Part shown: one piece after another, positions 36,188-45,260 of the stretch
How the letters are laid out: each line of letters opens with the position of its first letter
How positions within the stretch are numbered: position 1 is the stretch's first letter
Assembly (NCBI RefSeq): GCF_004138325.1
Contig: NZ_SBLB01000001.1
Location: 1,955,648-2,019,647, forward strand
DNA: 64,000 nt
Direction of reading: 5' to 3'
Source: Spirosoma sordidisoli
GTDB lineage: Bacteria > Bacteroidota > Bacteroidia > Cytophagales > Spirosomataceae
Position numbers and translations under genes: made by a program
Notes under the pieces: generated by a model
Seen by the model: only the letters and a program-made list of their open reading frames with translations
The model's database searches: none
What the model was told of the DNA's origin: nothing

Positions 36188-36583
36188 TTATTTCGCCTGG
36201 TTGGTGAAATCGACCACCGTCACGTCGGCCAGCCAGGGACCCACTACTGAACCGAAGGCTTTATGAGCCGGATGAGGCAGGTAAGTATCCCGGTCTTTTT
36301 CGTTATCGAACGTCAGGATAAACGCGTGCGTCAGGCCTTTATCGAGTTTTTCGGGACTGTTGTTGGTTCCCCACTGGAACCCTTTGATTTCTTTGATCTT
36401 CGACGGCAGCGCTTCAAAAGCGGCTACAATCTCGGCCACCTTTTCGGGGGTAGTTTCGGGTTTGAATTTGAAGAGCACGACGTGCTGCAGGGCTTTGGCT
36501 TTCATGGGTTTGCGGGGCGGCTCGGTACCGGCGTAGGTAGTGAGCGTCAGGACCGTTAGCAGACTGACGAGTAGGTATTTCAT
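36188..36583 (-). CDS. Dabb (stress-responsive alpha/beta-barrel) domain protein, exported
   Basis: 131 aa. ATG at 36583 begins a signal-like helix MKYLLVSLLTVLTLTTYAGT; the open frame to 36670 lacks features. The Dabb domain starts at LQHVVLFKFKPETTPEKVAEI and contains GFQWGTNNSPEKLDKGLTHAF and HPAHKAF, all typical of the family. Dabb proteins form dimers and some are cyclases, but most have no known role. Being exported is less usual. Same strand as icd, with a hairpin between. Confidence 0.85.
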   Translation of the reverse strand: MKYLLVSLLTVLTLTTYAGTEPPRKPMKAKALQHVVLFKFKPETTPEKVAEIVAAFEALPSKIKEIKGFQWGTNNSPEKLDKGLTHAFILTFDNEKDRDTYLPHPAHKAFGSVVGPWLADVTVVDFTNQAK

Positions 36584-36610
36584 ATAGATATAGGGTTTGC
36601 AGGTTAAAGA

Positions 36611-36654
36611 CCGTGCCACGGCTGGGCGACGTATCGCTTTGCACCGTGGCACGG
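36611..36654 (-). terminator. Hairpin downstream of icd (likely terminator)
   Basis: CCGTGCCACGG pairs exactly with CCGTGGCACGG (11 bp). On the minus strand it begins 29 nt after the icd stop and is followed by TCTTTAACCT. No long T-tract, so termination may be partial. Confidence 0.6.
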
Positions 36655-36682
36655 AGTATGGTATCAGCAATAGAGGACGGTA

Positions 36683-37909
36683 TTAAGCCAGCCCCCGTTT
36701 TGCTTTCAGGTTTTCGTCCAGCGCTTCGAGGAAGTCTTCCGTATTGAGGTAGTGCTCACCCGCTACCAGTTTGGTACCAGCCGGGTAGGCCGACAACGCC
36801 AGATCTTTCGTCATCTTGCCGCTTTCTACGGTTTCAACGCAGACCGCTTCGAGTGCCGTAGCGAAATCGATCAGCTCCTGGTTGTCATCCAGCTGTCCCC
36901 GGAACGCCAGACCACGCGTCCAGGCGTAGATCGAAGCAATGGGGTTGGTGCTGGTTTTGTTGCCTTTCTGGTACTCGCGGTAGTGGCGGGTAACGGTACC
37001 GTGGGCTGCTTCCGCTTCCATCGTCTTGCCATCGGGCGTAACCAGTACCGAGGTCATCAGACCCAGCGAGCCAAAGCCCTGGGCTACCGTATCTGACTGT
37101 ACGTCGCCGTCGTAGTTTTTGCAGGCCCATACGAAATTACCTTCCCACTTCAGCGCCGACGCCACCATGTCGTCGATCAGGCGGTGTTCGTAATGAACGC
37201 CTTTGGCTTTGAACTCGGCTTCGTAAATTTCCTGGAAGATGTCCTTGAAACGACCGTCGTATTTCTTCAGGATCGTATTCTTGGTCGAAAGATACAGCGG
37301 CCATCCCTTCTGCAGAGCCATGTTGAAACAGGCCTTGGCAAAACCGCGAATCGACTCATCGACGTTATACATCCCCATGGCTACCCCCGGACCTTTGAAG
37401 TTGAAAACTTCGTACTCCTGTACGGTTCCGTCTTCGCCTTCAAACTTCATGGTCAGCTTTCCTTTACCCGGCACCAGGAAATCCGTAGCGCGGTACTGAT
37501 CGCCGAACGCATGTCGCCCTACGATGATCGGCGCGGTCCAGTTGGTTACCAGACGTGGCACATTGCTCATCACAATTGGCTCGCGGAATACCGTTCCATC
37601 CAGAATATTCCGGATAGTTCCGTTGGGCGATTTCCACATCTGTTTCAGGTTAAACTCTTTTACGCGGTCTTCATCGGGCGTAATGGTGGCACACTTGATA
37701 CCAACACCGTATTCTTTGATTGCATTAGCGGCATCGATGGTTACCTGGTCGTTCGTCTGGTCGCGATATTCAATACCGAGGTCGTAGTATTTAATGTCAA
37801 CGTCAACGTAGGGCAGAATCAGCTTGTCTTTAATGAACTTCCAGATGATGCGGGTCATTTCGTCGCCATCCAGTTCGACAACCGGATTTGCTACCTTAAT
37901 TTTTTCCAT
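36683..37909 (-). CDS. icd: NADP-dependent isocitrate dehydrogenase (eukaryotic-type, IDH)
   Basis: TCA-cycle enzyme of 408 aa that oxidatively decarboxylates isocitrate to 2-oxoglutarate. It belongs to the subfamily II (homodimeric, eukaryote-like) rather than the E. coli type, shown by [16 protein letters not shown] at the start, [20 protein letters not shown] with the substrate-binding Ser/Asn/Arg residues, [20 protein letters not shown] with metal-binding Asp residues, and [20 protein letters not shown] with the NADP-recognising His and Arg. Length is normal. A consensus promoter lies upstream. Confidence 0.97.
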   Translation of the reverse strand: MEKIKVANPVVELDGDEMTRIIWKFIKDKLILPYVDVDIKYYDLGIEYRDQTNDQVTIDAANAIKEYGVGIKCATITPDEDRVKEFNLKQMWKSPNGTIRNILDGTVFREPIVMSNVPRLVTNWTAPIIVGRHAFGDQYRATDFLVPGKGKLTMKFEGEDGTVQEYEVFNFKGPGVAMGMYNVDESIRGFAKACFNMALQKGWPLYLSTKNTILKKYDGRFKDIFQEIYEAEFKAKGVHYEHRLIDDMVASALKWEGNFVWACKNYDGDVQSDTVAQGFGSLGLMTSVLVTPDGKTMEAEAAHGTVTRHYREYQKGNKTSTNPIASIYAWTRGLAFRGQLDDNQELIDFATALEAVCVETVESGKMTKDLALSAYPAGTKLVAGEHYLNTEDFLEALDENLKAKRGLA

Positions 37910-37953
37910 GCGAGTTGTTTATAATTAATTGGGAACGAAGCAAAATTTGGGAG

Positions 37954-37961
37954 CAAAAGTA
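37954..37961 (-). promoter_or_regulatory. Promoter -7 box TACTTTTG of icd
   Basis: Exact TAnnTTTG match on the minus strand, 45 nt upstream of the icd start. CTTG at the -33 distance is a weak upstream element. Confidence 0.6.
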
Positions 37962-37969
37962 GTGAATAA

Positions 37970-38315
37970 GGGGCAAGGCGGAAAATAGAAACGAGCCTGA
38001 GGACCCTCCACACGGTTTATCGGTTTCATCGGTATGAATGCCGACGCTAGTCATGAATCGCCGATAGAACGATCCGGCCCGGGTTTACCCTTTTTTACAG
38101 GTTATGACATGATCATAATTTACCTATCCGACCAATGGATAGGCATTTATGCCGGGGCCATACGCCATATCCCGTTTCATCGGCATGAATGCCGACGCTA
38201 GTCATAAATCGTCGACAGAACGGTCCATCCCCGGCTTACCCTTTTCATGGGTTATACCATCGCCAGGCCCCCACCCCGCCGGCCAATGACTAGCTCCGGC
38301 ATTCATGCCGGGGCA
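37970..38315. repeat. REP array, left part (two repeat units)
   Basis: Two units of about 150 bp. Each holds a palindrome of type A (38028-38046 and 38179-38197, TCGGCATGAATGCCGACG-like) and one of type B about 110 bp later (38137-38158 and 38293-38314, CCGGCATTCATGCCGGGGC-like), plus a shared GATCCGGCCCGG block. The last B palindrome ends 1 bp before the transposase stop codon. Confidence 0.85.
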
Positions 38316-38750
38316 TTAGTCATCAGTCGTAAATCGCCATTGTCGTACTAAGCTGTCATACTCCTCCGCGTAAGATCGTCCCTGATGATGGGCTTCCTGG
38401 TTACGGATATAATCCCGAGTTTTATTAAGCGTTGATTCACACACGGAAACAGCGAAGTACTCCGTCTGCCAGGCGAAGTAGGCCGGCACGTATCGCTTTT
38501 CTTTCAGCCATCGCGAGGATTCTCCTTTCAGAATATGTACAACTTCAGCAATAGACTGAGTTGATTTAAGAGATATAAGTACATGTACATGATCCGTATA
38601 GCCATTAATGAAATCGACGTAGATATCATGTTCGTGAGCATGGTCCCGTATATGCGAAAACACGACCTGACGTAAGGTAGGTGTCTGAAAGAAGGGCTCC
38701 CTATTCTTCGTGCTCCAGACAGCATGTACCCATATTCTAACATAGCTCAT
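38316..38750 (-). CDS. REP-associated tyrosine transposase (RAYT, IS200-like Y1/HUH)
   Basis: Single-strand DNA transposase-like protein of 144 aa. The HUH motif is H54-V-H56 (YTDHVHVLISLK), and the catalytic Tyr is probably Y114 (LNKTRDYIRNQEAHHQ). YxWQTEYFAVSVCES is typical of the Bacteroidota branch. Unlike an intact IS200 it is flanked on both sides by long arrays of palindromic REP-type sequences, so it most likely belongs to the domesticated RAYT group that moves or maintains such repeats. The ORF is intact. Confidence 0.9.
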   Translation of the reverse strand: MSYVRIWVHAVWSTKNREPFFQTPTLRQVVFSHIRDHAHEHDIYVDFINGYTDHVHVLISLKSTQSIAEVVHILKGESSRWLKEKRYVPAYFAWQTEYFAVSVCESTLNKTRDYIRNQEAHHQGRSYAEEYDSLVRQWRFTTDD

Positions 38751-38816
38751 AATTACGGCAGATTGATCTTATAAATTAATATATATTAAATAAACGTATG
38801 GATACAAATATTCATC

Positions 38817-39275
38817 GGCATATCCCGTTTCGTCGGCATGAATGCCGACGCTAATCATGAATCGCCGATAGAACGATCCGGCCCGGCATAGCCATTCGTA
38901 CAGGTTATACCATCGCCAGGCCCCCACCCCGATGACCAATAACTAGCTCCGGCATTCATGCTGGGGCAAACCCAATACCACGTATCGTGTCGTCGGCATG
39001 AATGCCGACGCTAATCGTGAATCGCCGACAGAACGATCCGGCCCGGCATAGCCATTCGTACAGGTTATACCATCGCCACAACCCACCTCTCCGACCAATA
39101 AATAGCCCCGGCATTTATGCCGGGGCAAACCCATTATGCATATCGTTTCATCGGCATGAATGCCGACGCTGATCATGAATCGCCGATAGAACGATCCGGC
39201 CCGGGTTTACCCTTTTCATACCGTAACCTACTCCTACGACCAATAAATAGCCCCGGTATTCATACCGGGGCAGGC
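38817..39275. repeat. REP array, right part (three repeat units)
   Basis: Three units with a 160-bp period. Type A palindromes lie at 38831-38850, 38991-39010 and 39150-39168. Type B palindromes lie at 38946-38967, 39105-39126 and 39250-39271. The last two B copies are GCCCCGGCAT-TT-ATGCCGGGGC and GCCCCGGTAT-TC-ATACCGGGGC: both arms have changed together, which keeps the hairpin. Confidence 0.87.
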
Positions 39276-39407
39276 ATATCCAATTCCCGATGAACATTAA
39301 TAGACCTGGTATCCAGGCAGGTGAATCTATAAGCCCATTAAGAATAATAATCCCTGACCATGAATCGAGCCGCCGTAAATTGTATATTGTCGGAAACAAC
39401 CTTATCC

Positions 39408-41096
39408 ATGAAACGAATCATCTACCTCATCCTCAGTGTACTGATGCCGCTACTGGCGATCGGACAGCGGAAAGCCAAGCAACCTGCCGGGACCGACCGC
39501 GACCCACTCGCCAAAATCAAAGCCGAAGCCGTAGCCGCCGTCGACGCCCGTAAAGACCAGGCTCAGCAGATCAACGACATGCTGTTCAGCTTCTCCGAAC
39601 TGGGCTTCCAGGAACAGGAAACCTTTACCTACTTGACAACCCTACTCGAAAAAGAAGGCTTTACCATTCAGAAAAACATTTCAGGTATGCCGACGGCCTG
39701 GATCGCCACCTGGGGCAGTGGTAAACCCGTCATCGCGATCGGCTCCGACGTCGACTGTATTCCTAAAGCCAGCCAGAAACCCGGCGTGGCCTACAAAGAC
39801 CCCATCGTTGACGGGGCTCCCGGCCACGGCGAAGGCCATAACTCCGGACAGGCCCTGAACATCGTAGCGGCTCTGGCCGTGAAACAGCTGATGGAACGCG
39901 ACAAAATTCCCGGCACGCTCATGCTCTGGCCCGGCGTTGCCGAAGAACTCGTGGGGGCCAAAGCCTTTTATATCCGTGATGGCTATTTTAAGAATGTAGA
40001 CGCCTGTATCTTCACCCACGTGGGCGACAACCTGACCACCTCCTACGGCGATGCCGGTAATAACGGGCTGGTGTCGGTGAAATTCAATTTTGAAGGGTCA
40101 GCCGCCCATGCAGCCGGAGCACCCTGGCGGGGAAAAAGTGCGCTCGACGCTGTAGAGCTGATGAACATCGGCTGGAACTACCGGCGCGAACACCTCGAAC
40201 TAACCCAGCGGTCGCATTACGTCATCTCCGACGGGGGTGACCAGCCGAACGTTGTCCCCTCCAAAGCGGCTGTCTGGTACTACTTCCGCGAACGGAGCTA
40301 CCCCAAGATCAAAAAGTTGTTCGAAGCCGGCATCAAAACCGCCGAAGGAGCCGCCCTGATGACCGACACCAAGTTCACCTACGAAATACTGGGATCGGCC
40401 TGGCCCGGCCATTTCAACAAGCCCATTGCCGAAGCCATGTACAATAACATCCGGAAAGTAGGGCTGCCCACCTGGTCACCCGAGGACCAGTTGCTGGCCC
40501 GGGCCACCCAGAAAGAACTCCAGGCCCGCAAAACCGGCGGTCTTGCCATGAAACTCGACAGCATCGGACTGCCCGCCGGCACGGCGCCTACCATGATCAT
40601 GGGTGGCCAGACGTTCGTACCCCTCACCGGCGGCTCCGACGATATTGCGGATATCTCGTGGTCACTGCCCACGATCGTTCTGCGCTACCCGAGCAACATT
40701 CCCGACCTGCCCGGTCACCACTGGAGCAACGCCATCTCCATGGCCACGCCTATTGCGCACAAGGGCATCGTGGCCGGTGCCAAAGCCGAAGCCATGACCC
40801 TGCTCGATCTGCTGCTGAAACCCGAAATCATCAAAGAAGCCTGGACGTATTACACCAACGAACAAACCAAAGAGCAGAAGTACACGCCCCTGATTTCGCC
40901 GAAAGAGTTTCCCGCCGTGTACCTCAACCAGAAGATCATGGCCGACTTTAAGCCGAAACTGAAACCATACTACTACGACCCAACCCGCTACAAAACCTAT
41001 CTCGAACAGCTGGGCATCAAGTACCCAACCCTGCGTGACGACCAGCGGGCCGACCTCGAAAAAACAAAAGACAACAAGGAGTCGACGGGGAAATAA
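39408..41096 (+). CDS. M20 family metallopeptidase/amidohydrolase, AbgB-like
   Basis: 562 aa zinc-dependent hydrolase. A signal peptide MKRIIYLILSVLMPLLAIG begins at ATG 39408 (the open frame starts at 39360 but lacks one). Motifs: AIGSDVDCIPKA (in place of GHxDxVP), HGEGHNSGQALN as metal site, and GVAEELVGAKAF holding the catalytic Glu pair. A dimerisation domain with FEGSAAHAAGAPWRGKSALDA follows. It resembles AbgB-type p-aminobenzoyl-glutamate or amino-acid-conjugate hydrolases. Exported, so probably acting on peptides or conjugates in the periplasm. It ends before a bidirectional terminator. Confidence 0.9.
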   Translation: MKRIIYLILSVLMPLLAIGQRKAKQPAGTDRDPLAKIKAEAVAAVDARKDQAQQINDMLFSFSELGFQEQETFTYLTTLLEKEGFTIQKNISGMPTAWIATWGSGKPVIAIGSDVDCIPKASQKPGVAYKDPIVDGAPGHGEGHNSGQALNIVAALAVKQLMERDKIPGTLMLWPGVAEELVGAKAFYIRDGYFKNVDACIFTHVGDNLTTSYGDAGNNGLVSVKFNFEGSAAHAAGAPWRGKSALDAVELMNIGWNYRREHLELTQRSHYVISDGGDQPNVVPSKAAVWYYFRERSYPKIKKLFEAGIKTAEGAALMTDTKFTYEILGSAWPGHFNKPIAEAMYNNIRKVGLPTWSPEDQLLARATQKELQARKTGGLAMKLDSIGLPAGTAPTMIMGGQTFVPLTGGSDDIADISWSLPTIVLRYPSNIPDLPGHHWSNAISMATPIAHKGIVAGAKAEAMTLLDLLLKPEIIKEAWTYYTNEQTKEQKYTPLISPKEFPAVYLNQKIMADFKPKLKPYYYDPTRYKTYLEQLGIKYPTLRDDQRADLEKTKDNKESTGK

Positions 41097-41113
41097 ACCC
41101 GCCAGCCTTCCAC

Positions 41114-41141
41114 AAAAAAGCCCCTGACCGGGGCTTTTTTT
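41114..41141. terminator. Bidirectional terminator
   Basis: AAAAAAGCCCC-TGACC-GGGGCTTTTTTT, perfect stem with T7. It lies between the convergent M20 peptidase gene and the small minus-strand ORF. Confidence 0.9.
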
Positions 41142-41171
41142 GATGATAACGATAAATAGGCTACGGGGTAG

Positions 41172-41501
41172 CTATTGCTTGTTGCGGTGCGCTTTGGTTA
41201 CCTCCCGGACGTTATTCATCAACCGTTTCCAGCAACGGCTGATGGTACTTTTACCTTCGTCCTGCCGCGCTTTTTTACTGTCGACGGTGGTCTCGGCTTT
41301 GGCCGTTGTGGCTGAGTTGCGCGCCAGAACGGGTGCTTTTGGCTGACGGCTCAGGCTTTTGGCGGGGTCACTCGCGTCAGCGGCAGTCGCGGCAGGCTGC
41401 TGTACAGTCGTCGCGCCCGCGGTTACGGTCATTGATGGGCAGGCGATCAAAAGGCTAACGAGCCATAGACCCGCTACTTTGTTTAGTCCGATTTCTCTCA
41501 T
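41172..41501 (-). CDS. Small secreted basic protein, 109 aa (hypothetical)
   Basis: Begins with a signal-like helix, VAGLWLVSLLIACPSMTVTAGA, followed by an Ala/Thr/Ser-rich stretch and a basic C-terminus (KKARQDEGKSTISRCWKRLMNN). No recognised family. The terminator 30 bp after its stop is shared with the upstream M20 gene, which supports a real convergent gene. Two plus-strand frames overlap it but lack features. Confidence 0.5.
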   Translation of the reverse strand: MREIGLNKVAGLWLVSLLIACPSMTVTAGATTVQQPAATAADASDPAKSLSRQPKAPVLARNSATTAKAETTVDSKKARQDEGKSTISRCWKRLMNNVREVTKAHRNKQ

Positions 41502-41690
41502 GAAGGTAAATGCACTCGTTAATACTGGCTATCGCAGGATCGATTCATGTTCGTATGAACCACAATTACAAACATAACGACGTTTAGTATTATTTATGCA
41601 GTGAATAGGAATAAATAGTTACCCGGGTTACAGTAGCTACAAATCGGTACGGATCAGCCGACCGTACTATAGCACCCCGCCGGAAACTGT

Positions 41691-41698
41691 TATCTTTG
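41691..41698 (+). promoter_or_regulatory. Promoter -7 box TATCTTTG of ffh
   Basis: Exact TAnnTTTG, 21 nt before the ATG at 41720. No good -33 TTTG is visible upstream. Confidence 0.65.
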
Positions 41699-41719
41699 TG
41701 TCACTGTTTTTAAAGGACT

Positions 41720-43039
41720 ATGTTCGAGAATCTTCAGGATAAGCTCAATAAGGCTATTAAGACCCTCAAGGGGCAGGGCCGCATTACCGAAATTAACGTT
41801 GCCGCTACCATTAAGGAAGTGCGCCGGGCACTGACAGATGCCGACGTAAACTATAAAGTAGCGAAGGACATTACCGACCGCATCCGCGACAAAGCCATCG
41901 ACCGCAAGGTGCTGATTTCGGTAGAGCCGGGTCAGCTGTTTGTCAAGATCGTGCAGGAAGAACTGACCGAACTGATGGGGGGCGAAGCCCAGAGCATCAA
42001 CGTCAAGGGCGATCCGGCGGTTATTCTGATTGCGGGTCTGCAGGGTTCAGGAAAGACCACGTTTTCGGGCAAACTGGCTGCGTACCTCAAAAAACAGGGC
42101 CGTAACGTCCTGCTGGTGGCCGCTGATATTTACCGGCCAGCCGCCATCGACCAGCTTAAAGTGCTGGGCGAGCAGGTCGGCGTGGAGGTGTACAGCGAAC
42201 CCGACAATAAAAATGCCGTACAGATTGCCCAGAACGCGATCAGCCAGGCACGCCGGACCGGCAAGAAAGTAGTCATCGTCGATACCGCCGGTCGTCTGGC
42301 CGTCGATGAAGCGATGATGCAGGAAATCGAAGCCGTGAAACGGGCGATAGCGCCCTCCGAGACCCTGTTCGTCGTCGACTCCATGACGGGTCAGGATGCG
42401 GTCAATACCGCCCGCACGTTTAACGAACGGCTTAACTTCGACGGGGTTGTACTGACCAAACTCGATGGCGACGCCCGTGGTGGAGCGGCCCTGTCGATCA
42501 AGACCGTTGTTAACAAACCCATTAAGTTCATCAGCACGGGCGAGAAAATGGAAGCGCTCGACGTGTTTTACCCCGATCGGATGGCAAGCCGGATTCTGGG
42601 TATGGGCGATGTGATCTCGCTGGTTGAACGGGCGCAGCAGGCGTTTGACGAAGACGAAGCCAAACGCATCAACGCCAAGATGCGGAAGAACCAGTTCGAC
42701 TTCGACGATTTCCTGAGCCAGCTCCAGCAAATCAAGAAGATGGGCAACGTGAAAGATCTGCTCGGCATGATTCCCGGTATGGGCAAGATGATCAAAGACC
42801 TCGATATTGATAACGACTCGTTCAAGCCCATCGAAGCCATTATCAGTTCCATGACCCCCCTGGAGCGTCAACGCCCCGATATGATTGACGGCAGCCGCCG
42901 AAAACGCATTGCCAAAGGATCGGGAACCGACATCACGCAGGTCAATAACTTGATGAAACAGTTTGAGGAGATGCGGAAGATGATGAAAAAGATGAATACC
43001 ATGCAGTCGTCAGGAAAACTCAATAAACTGATGCGCTAG
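41720..43039 (+). CDS. ffh: Signal recognition particle GTPase Ffh (SRP54)
   Basis: Co-translational targeting GTPase of 439 aa that binds 4.5S RNA and signal peptides. The N domain spans 1-95; the G domain has G1 GLQGSGKTT (106-114), DTAGR (189-192) and TKLDGDARGG; the Met-rich M domain starts near 300 and includes IPGMGKMIKDL, RRKRIAKGSG (RNA binding) and MRKMMKKMNTMQSSGKL. All parts are present with normal length. It stands alone with its own promoter and an apparent terminator after the stop. Confidence 0.98.
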   Translation: MFENLQDKLNKAIKTLKGQGRITEINVAATIKEVRRALTDADVNYKVAKDITDRIRDKAIDRKVLISVEPGQLFVKIVQEELTELMGGEAQSINVKGDPAVILIAGLQGSGKTTFSGKLAAYLKKQGRNVLLVAADIYRPAAIDQLKVLGEQVGVEVYSEPDNKNAVQIAQNAISQARRTGKKVVIVDTAGRLAVDEAMMQEIEAVKRAIAPSETLFVVDSMTGQDAVNTARTFNERLNFDGVVLTKLDGDARGGAALSIKTVVNKPIKFISTGEKMEALDVFYPDRMASRILGMGDVISLVERAQQAFDEDEAKRINAKMRKNQFDFDDFLSQLQQIKKMGNVKDLLGMIPGMGKMIKDLDIDNDSFKPIEAIISSMTPLERQRPDMIDGSRRKRIAKGSGTDITQVNNLMKQFEEMRKMMKKMNTMQSSGKLNKLMR

Positions 43040-43064
43040 TACCCTACAGTAACCCATTGGTCAG

Positions 43065-43101
43065 CAAGCCGAATAATCGCCAGGAGCGGTTGTTCGGCTT
43101 G
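43065..43101 (+). terminator. Hairpin after ffh
   Basis: CAAGCCGAATAATCGC pairs with GCGGTTGTTCGGCTTG over 16 positions with two G-T wobbles. Located 26 nt after the ffh stop. The T-tract is missing, so efficiency is uncertain. Confidence 0.55.
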
Positions 43102-43313
43102 TTGGCGTTAAGAGCCCGTCCGAACCTATTTTCTCCCCGGCCAGCCCGCCCCGGCCAGGCACCGCATCTTGCTTTCTGATGCCGTTTCTTTATTAAACGG
43201 TATGCCAATGAATAACAAGCTATTAGCCCAAATAACATCTATATTATGTTGAATTATGTAAAAAATGTTAATTTTTAATTTATCATATATTGATTTCGTA
43301 AATAAATAGTTTC

Positions 43314-43321
43314 TATATTTC
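43314..43321 (+). promoter_or_regulatory. Promoter -7 box TATATTTC of the subtilisin gene
   Basis: One mismatch to TAnnTTTG. A TTTCG begins 20 nt upstream (43294), fitting the -33 element. The box lies 47 nt before the ATG at 43369. Confidence 0.5.
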
Positions 43322-43368
43322 TGACGAGGCCTCAACCCAAATTCAATAACCTTCATCTTAACTTACAC

Positions 43369-44592
43369 ATGGTACACGTATCTAAACGTGCCCTGCTGGG
43401 CGCATGCTTACCCTTTTTACTGGCCAGTTGCCAGCTTACCGAACCCGATGCTGCTTTATCTGACCAACAGGTACCCGACAACCTGGTTCGCTACGAACAG
43501 CCCGGCAAATCGGCACGGGCTGCCGGTGACCGACAGAAATACATCATCACGCTGAAAGAAGACGCGGATATCGCGAATCTGTTACCCCCCGAAGGCGGGG
43601 CCTACGACGGTCGACTAAACCGGATGCGGGGCCTGATCGAGCAGGTGATCGGCTCGTCAATGGGCCAGCGGGCCGAGCAGGTCTATGTGTCCAGTCTGAA
43701 AGGATTCACCGTCACCCTGTCGCAGCAGGAAGCGGCCTGGGTCGAGAAATTGCCGGTAGTGGCTTCGGTAGAGCCCGACCAGGTATTTCAGCTGAAGCTG
43801 CCGGGCGGAACCGTTTCGGCGCAGGCGCAGGAAACCCCCTGGGGTATCACCCGCGTGGGCGGATTTGTGAACTACACGGGTACGGCCGTAGCCTGGGTAA
43901 TCGACACTGGTATCGATATGGACCACCCCGATCTGAATGTGAGCCAGACCCGCGGTCGTAATTTTATCAACACCAGCGCCAGCCCCGACGACGATAACGG
44001 CCACGGTTCGCACGTTGCCGGCACTATTGCGGCCAAAAACAATGGTCTGGGCGTGGTTGGCGTGGCGGCTGGCGCCACCGTTATCCCTATAAAAGTGCTG
44101 GCCGGCAACGGCAGCGGCTCTAACTCAGGCGTTATTGCGGGCGTCGATTTTGTGGCCAGTAACGGCCGGGCCGGCGACGTAGCCAACATGAGCCTGGGTG
44201 GCGGGCTGTCGACCGCCCTCGACAATGCGGTAAAAAGCGCAGCCGCCAAAGGCATCAAGTTCGCGCTGGCTGCGGGCAACGAAGCCCAGAACGCCAACAA
44301 TTCGTCGCCGGGTCGGGTAAACGGTACCAATATCATTACGGTATCGGCTTTTGACGCCAACAACCGGTTTGCCAGCTTCTCGAACTACGGCAACCCACCG
44401 ATCGATATTTCGGCGCCGGGTGTGAGTATCAAATCGACGTATAAGAATGGTAGTTACGCCACGCTGAGCGGTACCTCGATGGCTACTCCCCACGTAGCCG
44501 GTATTCTGCTGGCCAACGGCGGCACGCTACGCTACAACGGCACCGTAACGGGCGATCCCGACGGCACCCCAGACAAGCGCGCTTATCGGTAA
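43369..44592 (+). CDS. Subtilisin-like serine protease, lipoprotein (S8)
   Basis: Cell-envelope protease of 407 aa. The lipobox LLAS-C21 predicts a lipoprotein. An inhibitor-I9-type propeptide spans about 55-142 (YIITLKEDADIANLLP to ASVEPDQVF). The catalytic domain has D179 (VIDTGIDMDHPDL), H212 (NGHGSHVAGT), N304 (AAGNEAQN) and S370 (SGTSMATPHVAG), all canonical. It resembles proteinase K-like enzymes. Only a short tail follows the catalytic domain; no secretion domain is seen. It is probably autoprocessed. Confidence 0.95.
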   Translation: MVHVSKRALLGACLPFLLASCQLTEPDAALSDQQVPDNLVRYEQPGKSARAAGDRQKYIITLKEDADIANLLPPEGGAYDGRLNRMRGLIEQVIGSSMGQRAEQVYVSSLKGFTVTLSQQEAAWVEKLPVVASVEPDQVFQLKLPGGTVSAQAQETPWGITRVGGFVNYTGTAVAWVIDTGIDMDHPDLNVSQTRGRNFINTSASPDDDNGHGSHVAGTIAAKNNGLGVVGVAAGATVIPIKVLAGNGSGSNSGVIAGVDFVASNGRAGDVANMSLGGGLSTALDNAVKSAAAKGIKFALAAGNEAQNANNSSPGRVNGTNIITVSAFDANNRFASFSNYGNPPIDISAPGVSIKSTYKNGSYATLSGTSMATPHVAGILLANGGTLRYNGTVTGDPDGTPDKRAYR

Positions 44593-44624
44593 CAAACGAT
44601 TTTGGTAGATAGAAATCTAGTCAG

Positions 44625-44660
44625 ACACGGCCCGGCTTTTAGCTGGGTCGTGTTTTTTTT
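44625..44660 (+). terminator. Rho-independent terminator of the subtilisin gene
   Basis: ACACGGCCCGGCT-TTT-AGCTGGGTCGTGT stem (two wobble pairs) followed by T8. Confidence 0.85.
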
Positions 44661-44741
44661 ACAGGCGCTCCGGCCGGACCAGACAGTTGTTTTCGTCGTT
44701 CAGCCGCTTGTTTCTGCCGGGAAAAGTGTTGTTTTGCGGCT

Positions 44742-45191
44742 ATGAAACACGCATTTACTGCGCTGCTCCTCAGCGTTGCCGCTTCGGCTTTTGGTCAGGC
44801 TTCCGTAGCCTATTATCCGTTCAATAACGTCGTTAGCGTTAGTACCAATGCCGATCGGGCCCTCTGGCTCGATGCGCGCGTACAGACCAACACCGTATTT
44901 GGGTCGCTCAGCACTACGTTCTGCCCGATGGTTAACGTGAGTCGCCAGCCCCAGGTAAACGTGTACACCGGTCTGGGTGTCCGGTTCAACTTCCTCAACG
45001 GTCTTGACGACCGCCAGGCGCTGGAAGGCTACTCGCTGCATGTGGGCGTACGGGTACGGGTACCGTTTGTACCGAATCTGCGGGCCGCTTTTGAGCTGGC
45101 TCCCTACGCCCGCCAGGACTTCAAAACCGGCAACCTGCAATCCATGCTGGGCCTGGCCTATCAGTTCAAGAAAAAAGTAAAAGCCGAATAA
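44742..45191 (+). CDS. Exported hypothetical protein, possible small beta-barrel
   Basis: 149 aa. Signal peptide MKHAFTALLLSVAASAFGQA, followed by alternating strands (ALWLDARVQTNTVFGSLSTTF; VNVYTGLGVRFNFL; YSLHVGVRVRVP; MLGLAYQFKKK). The amphipathic beta pattern and the C-terminal strand suggest an outer-membrane barrel-like protein, but the size is small and no family is recognised with confidence. Confidence 0.65.
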   Translation: MKHAFTALLLSVAASAFGQASVAYYPFNNVVSVSTNADRALWLDARVQTNTVFGSLSTTFCPMVNVSRQPQVNVYTGLGVRFNFLNGLDDRQALEGYSLHVGVRVRVPFVPNLRAAFELAPYARQDFKTGNLQSMLGLAYQFKKKVKAE

Positions 45192-45197
45192 CGCAGC

Positions 45198-45243
45198 AAT
45201 CGGGTCGGTAGAACGGGCTGTTGCCTGCTCTACCGACCCGATT
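45198..45243. terminator. Bidirectional terminator
   Basis: AATCGGGTCGGTAG pairs perfectly with CTACCGACCCGATT (14 bp), followed by TCCCGTTT. It lies between two convergent genes. Confidence 0.7.
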
Positions 45244-45260
45244 TCCCGTTTCTAATCGCC

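Noticed and set aside
38316..38750. Intact IS200/IS605 insertion sequence
   Set aside because: No TnpB and no single pair of IS ends; the gene is embedded in a multi-copy palindrome array, which fits RAYT better.
37970..39275. CRISPR array
   Set aside because: Repeated units are 145-160 bp with internal palindromes and no unique spacers of 30-40 bp; no cas genes. Fits REP/BIME with RAYT.
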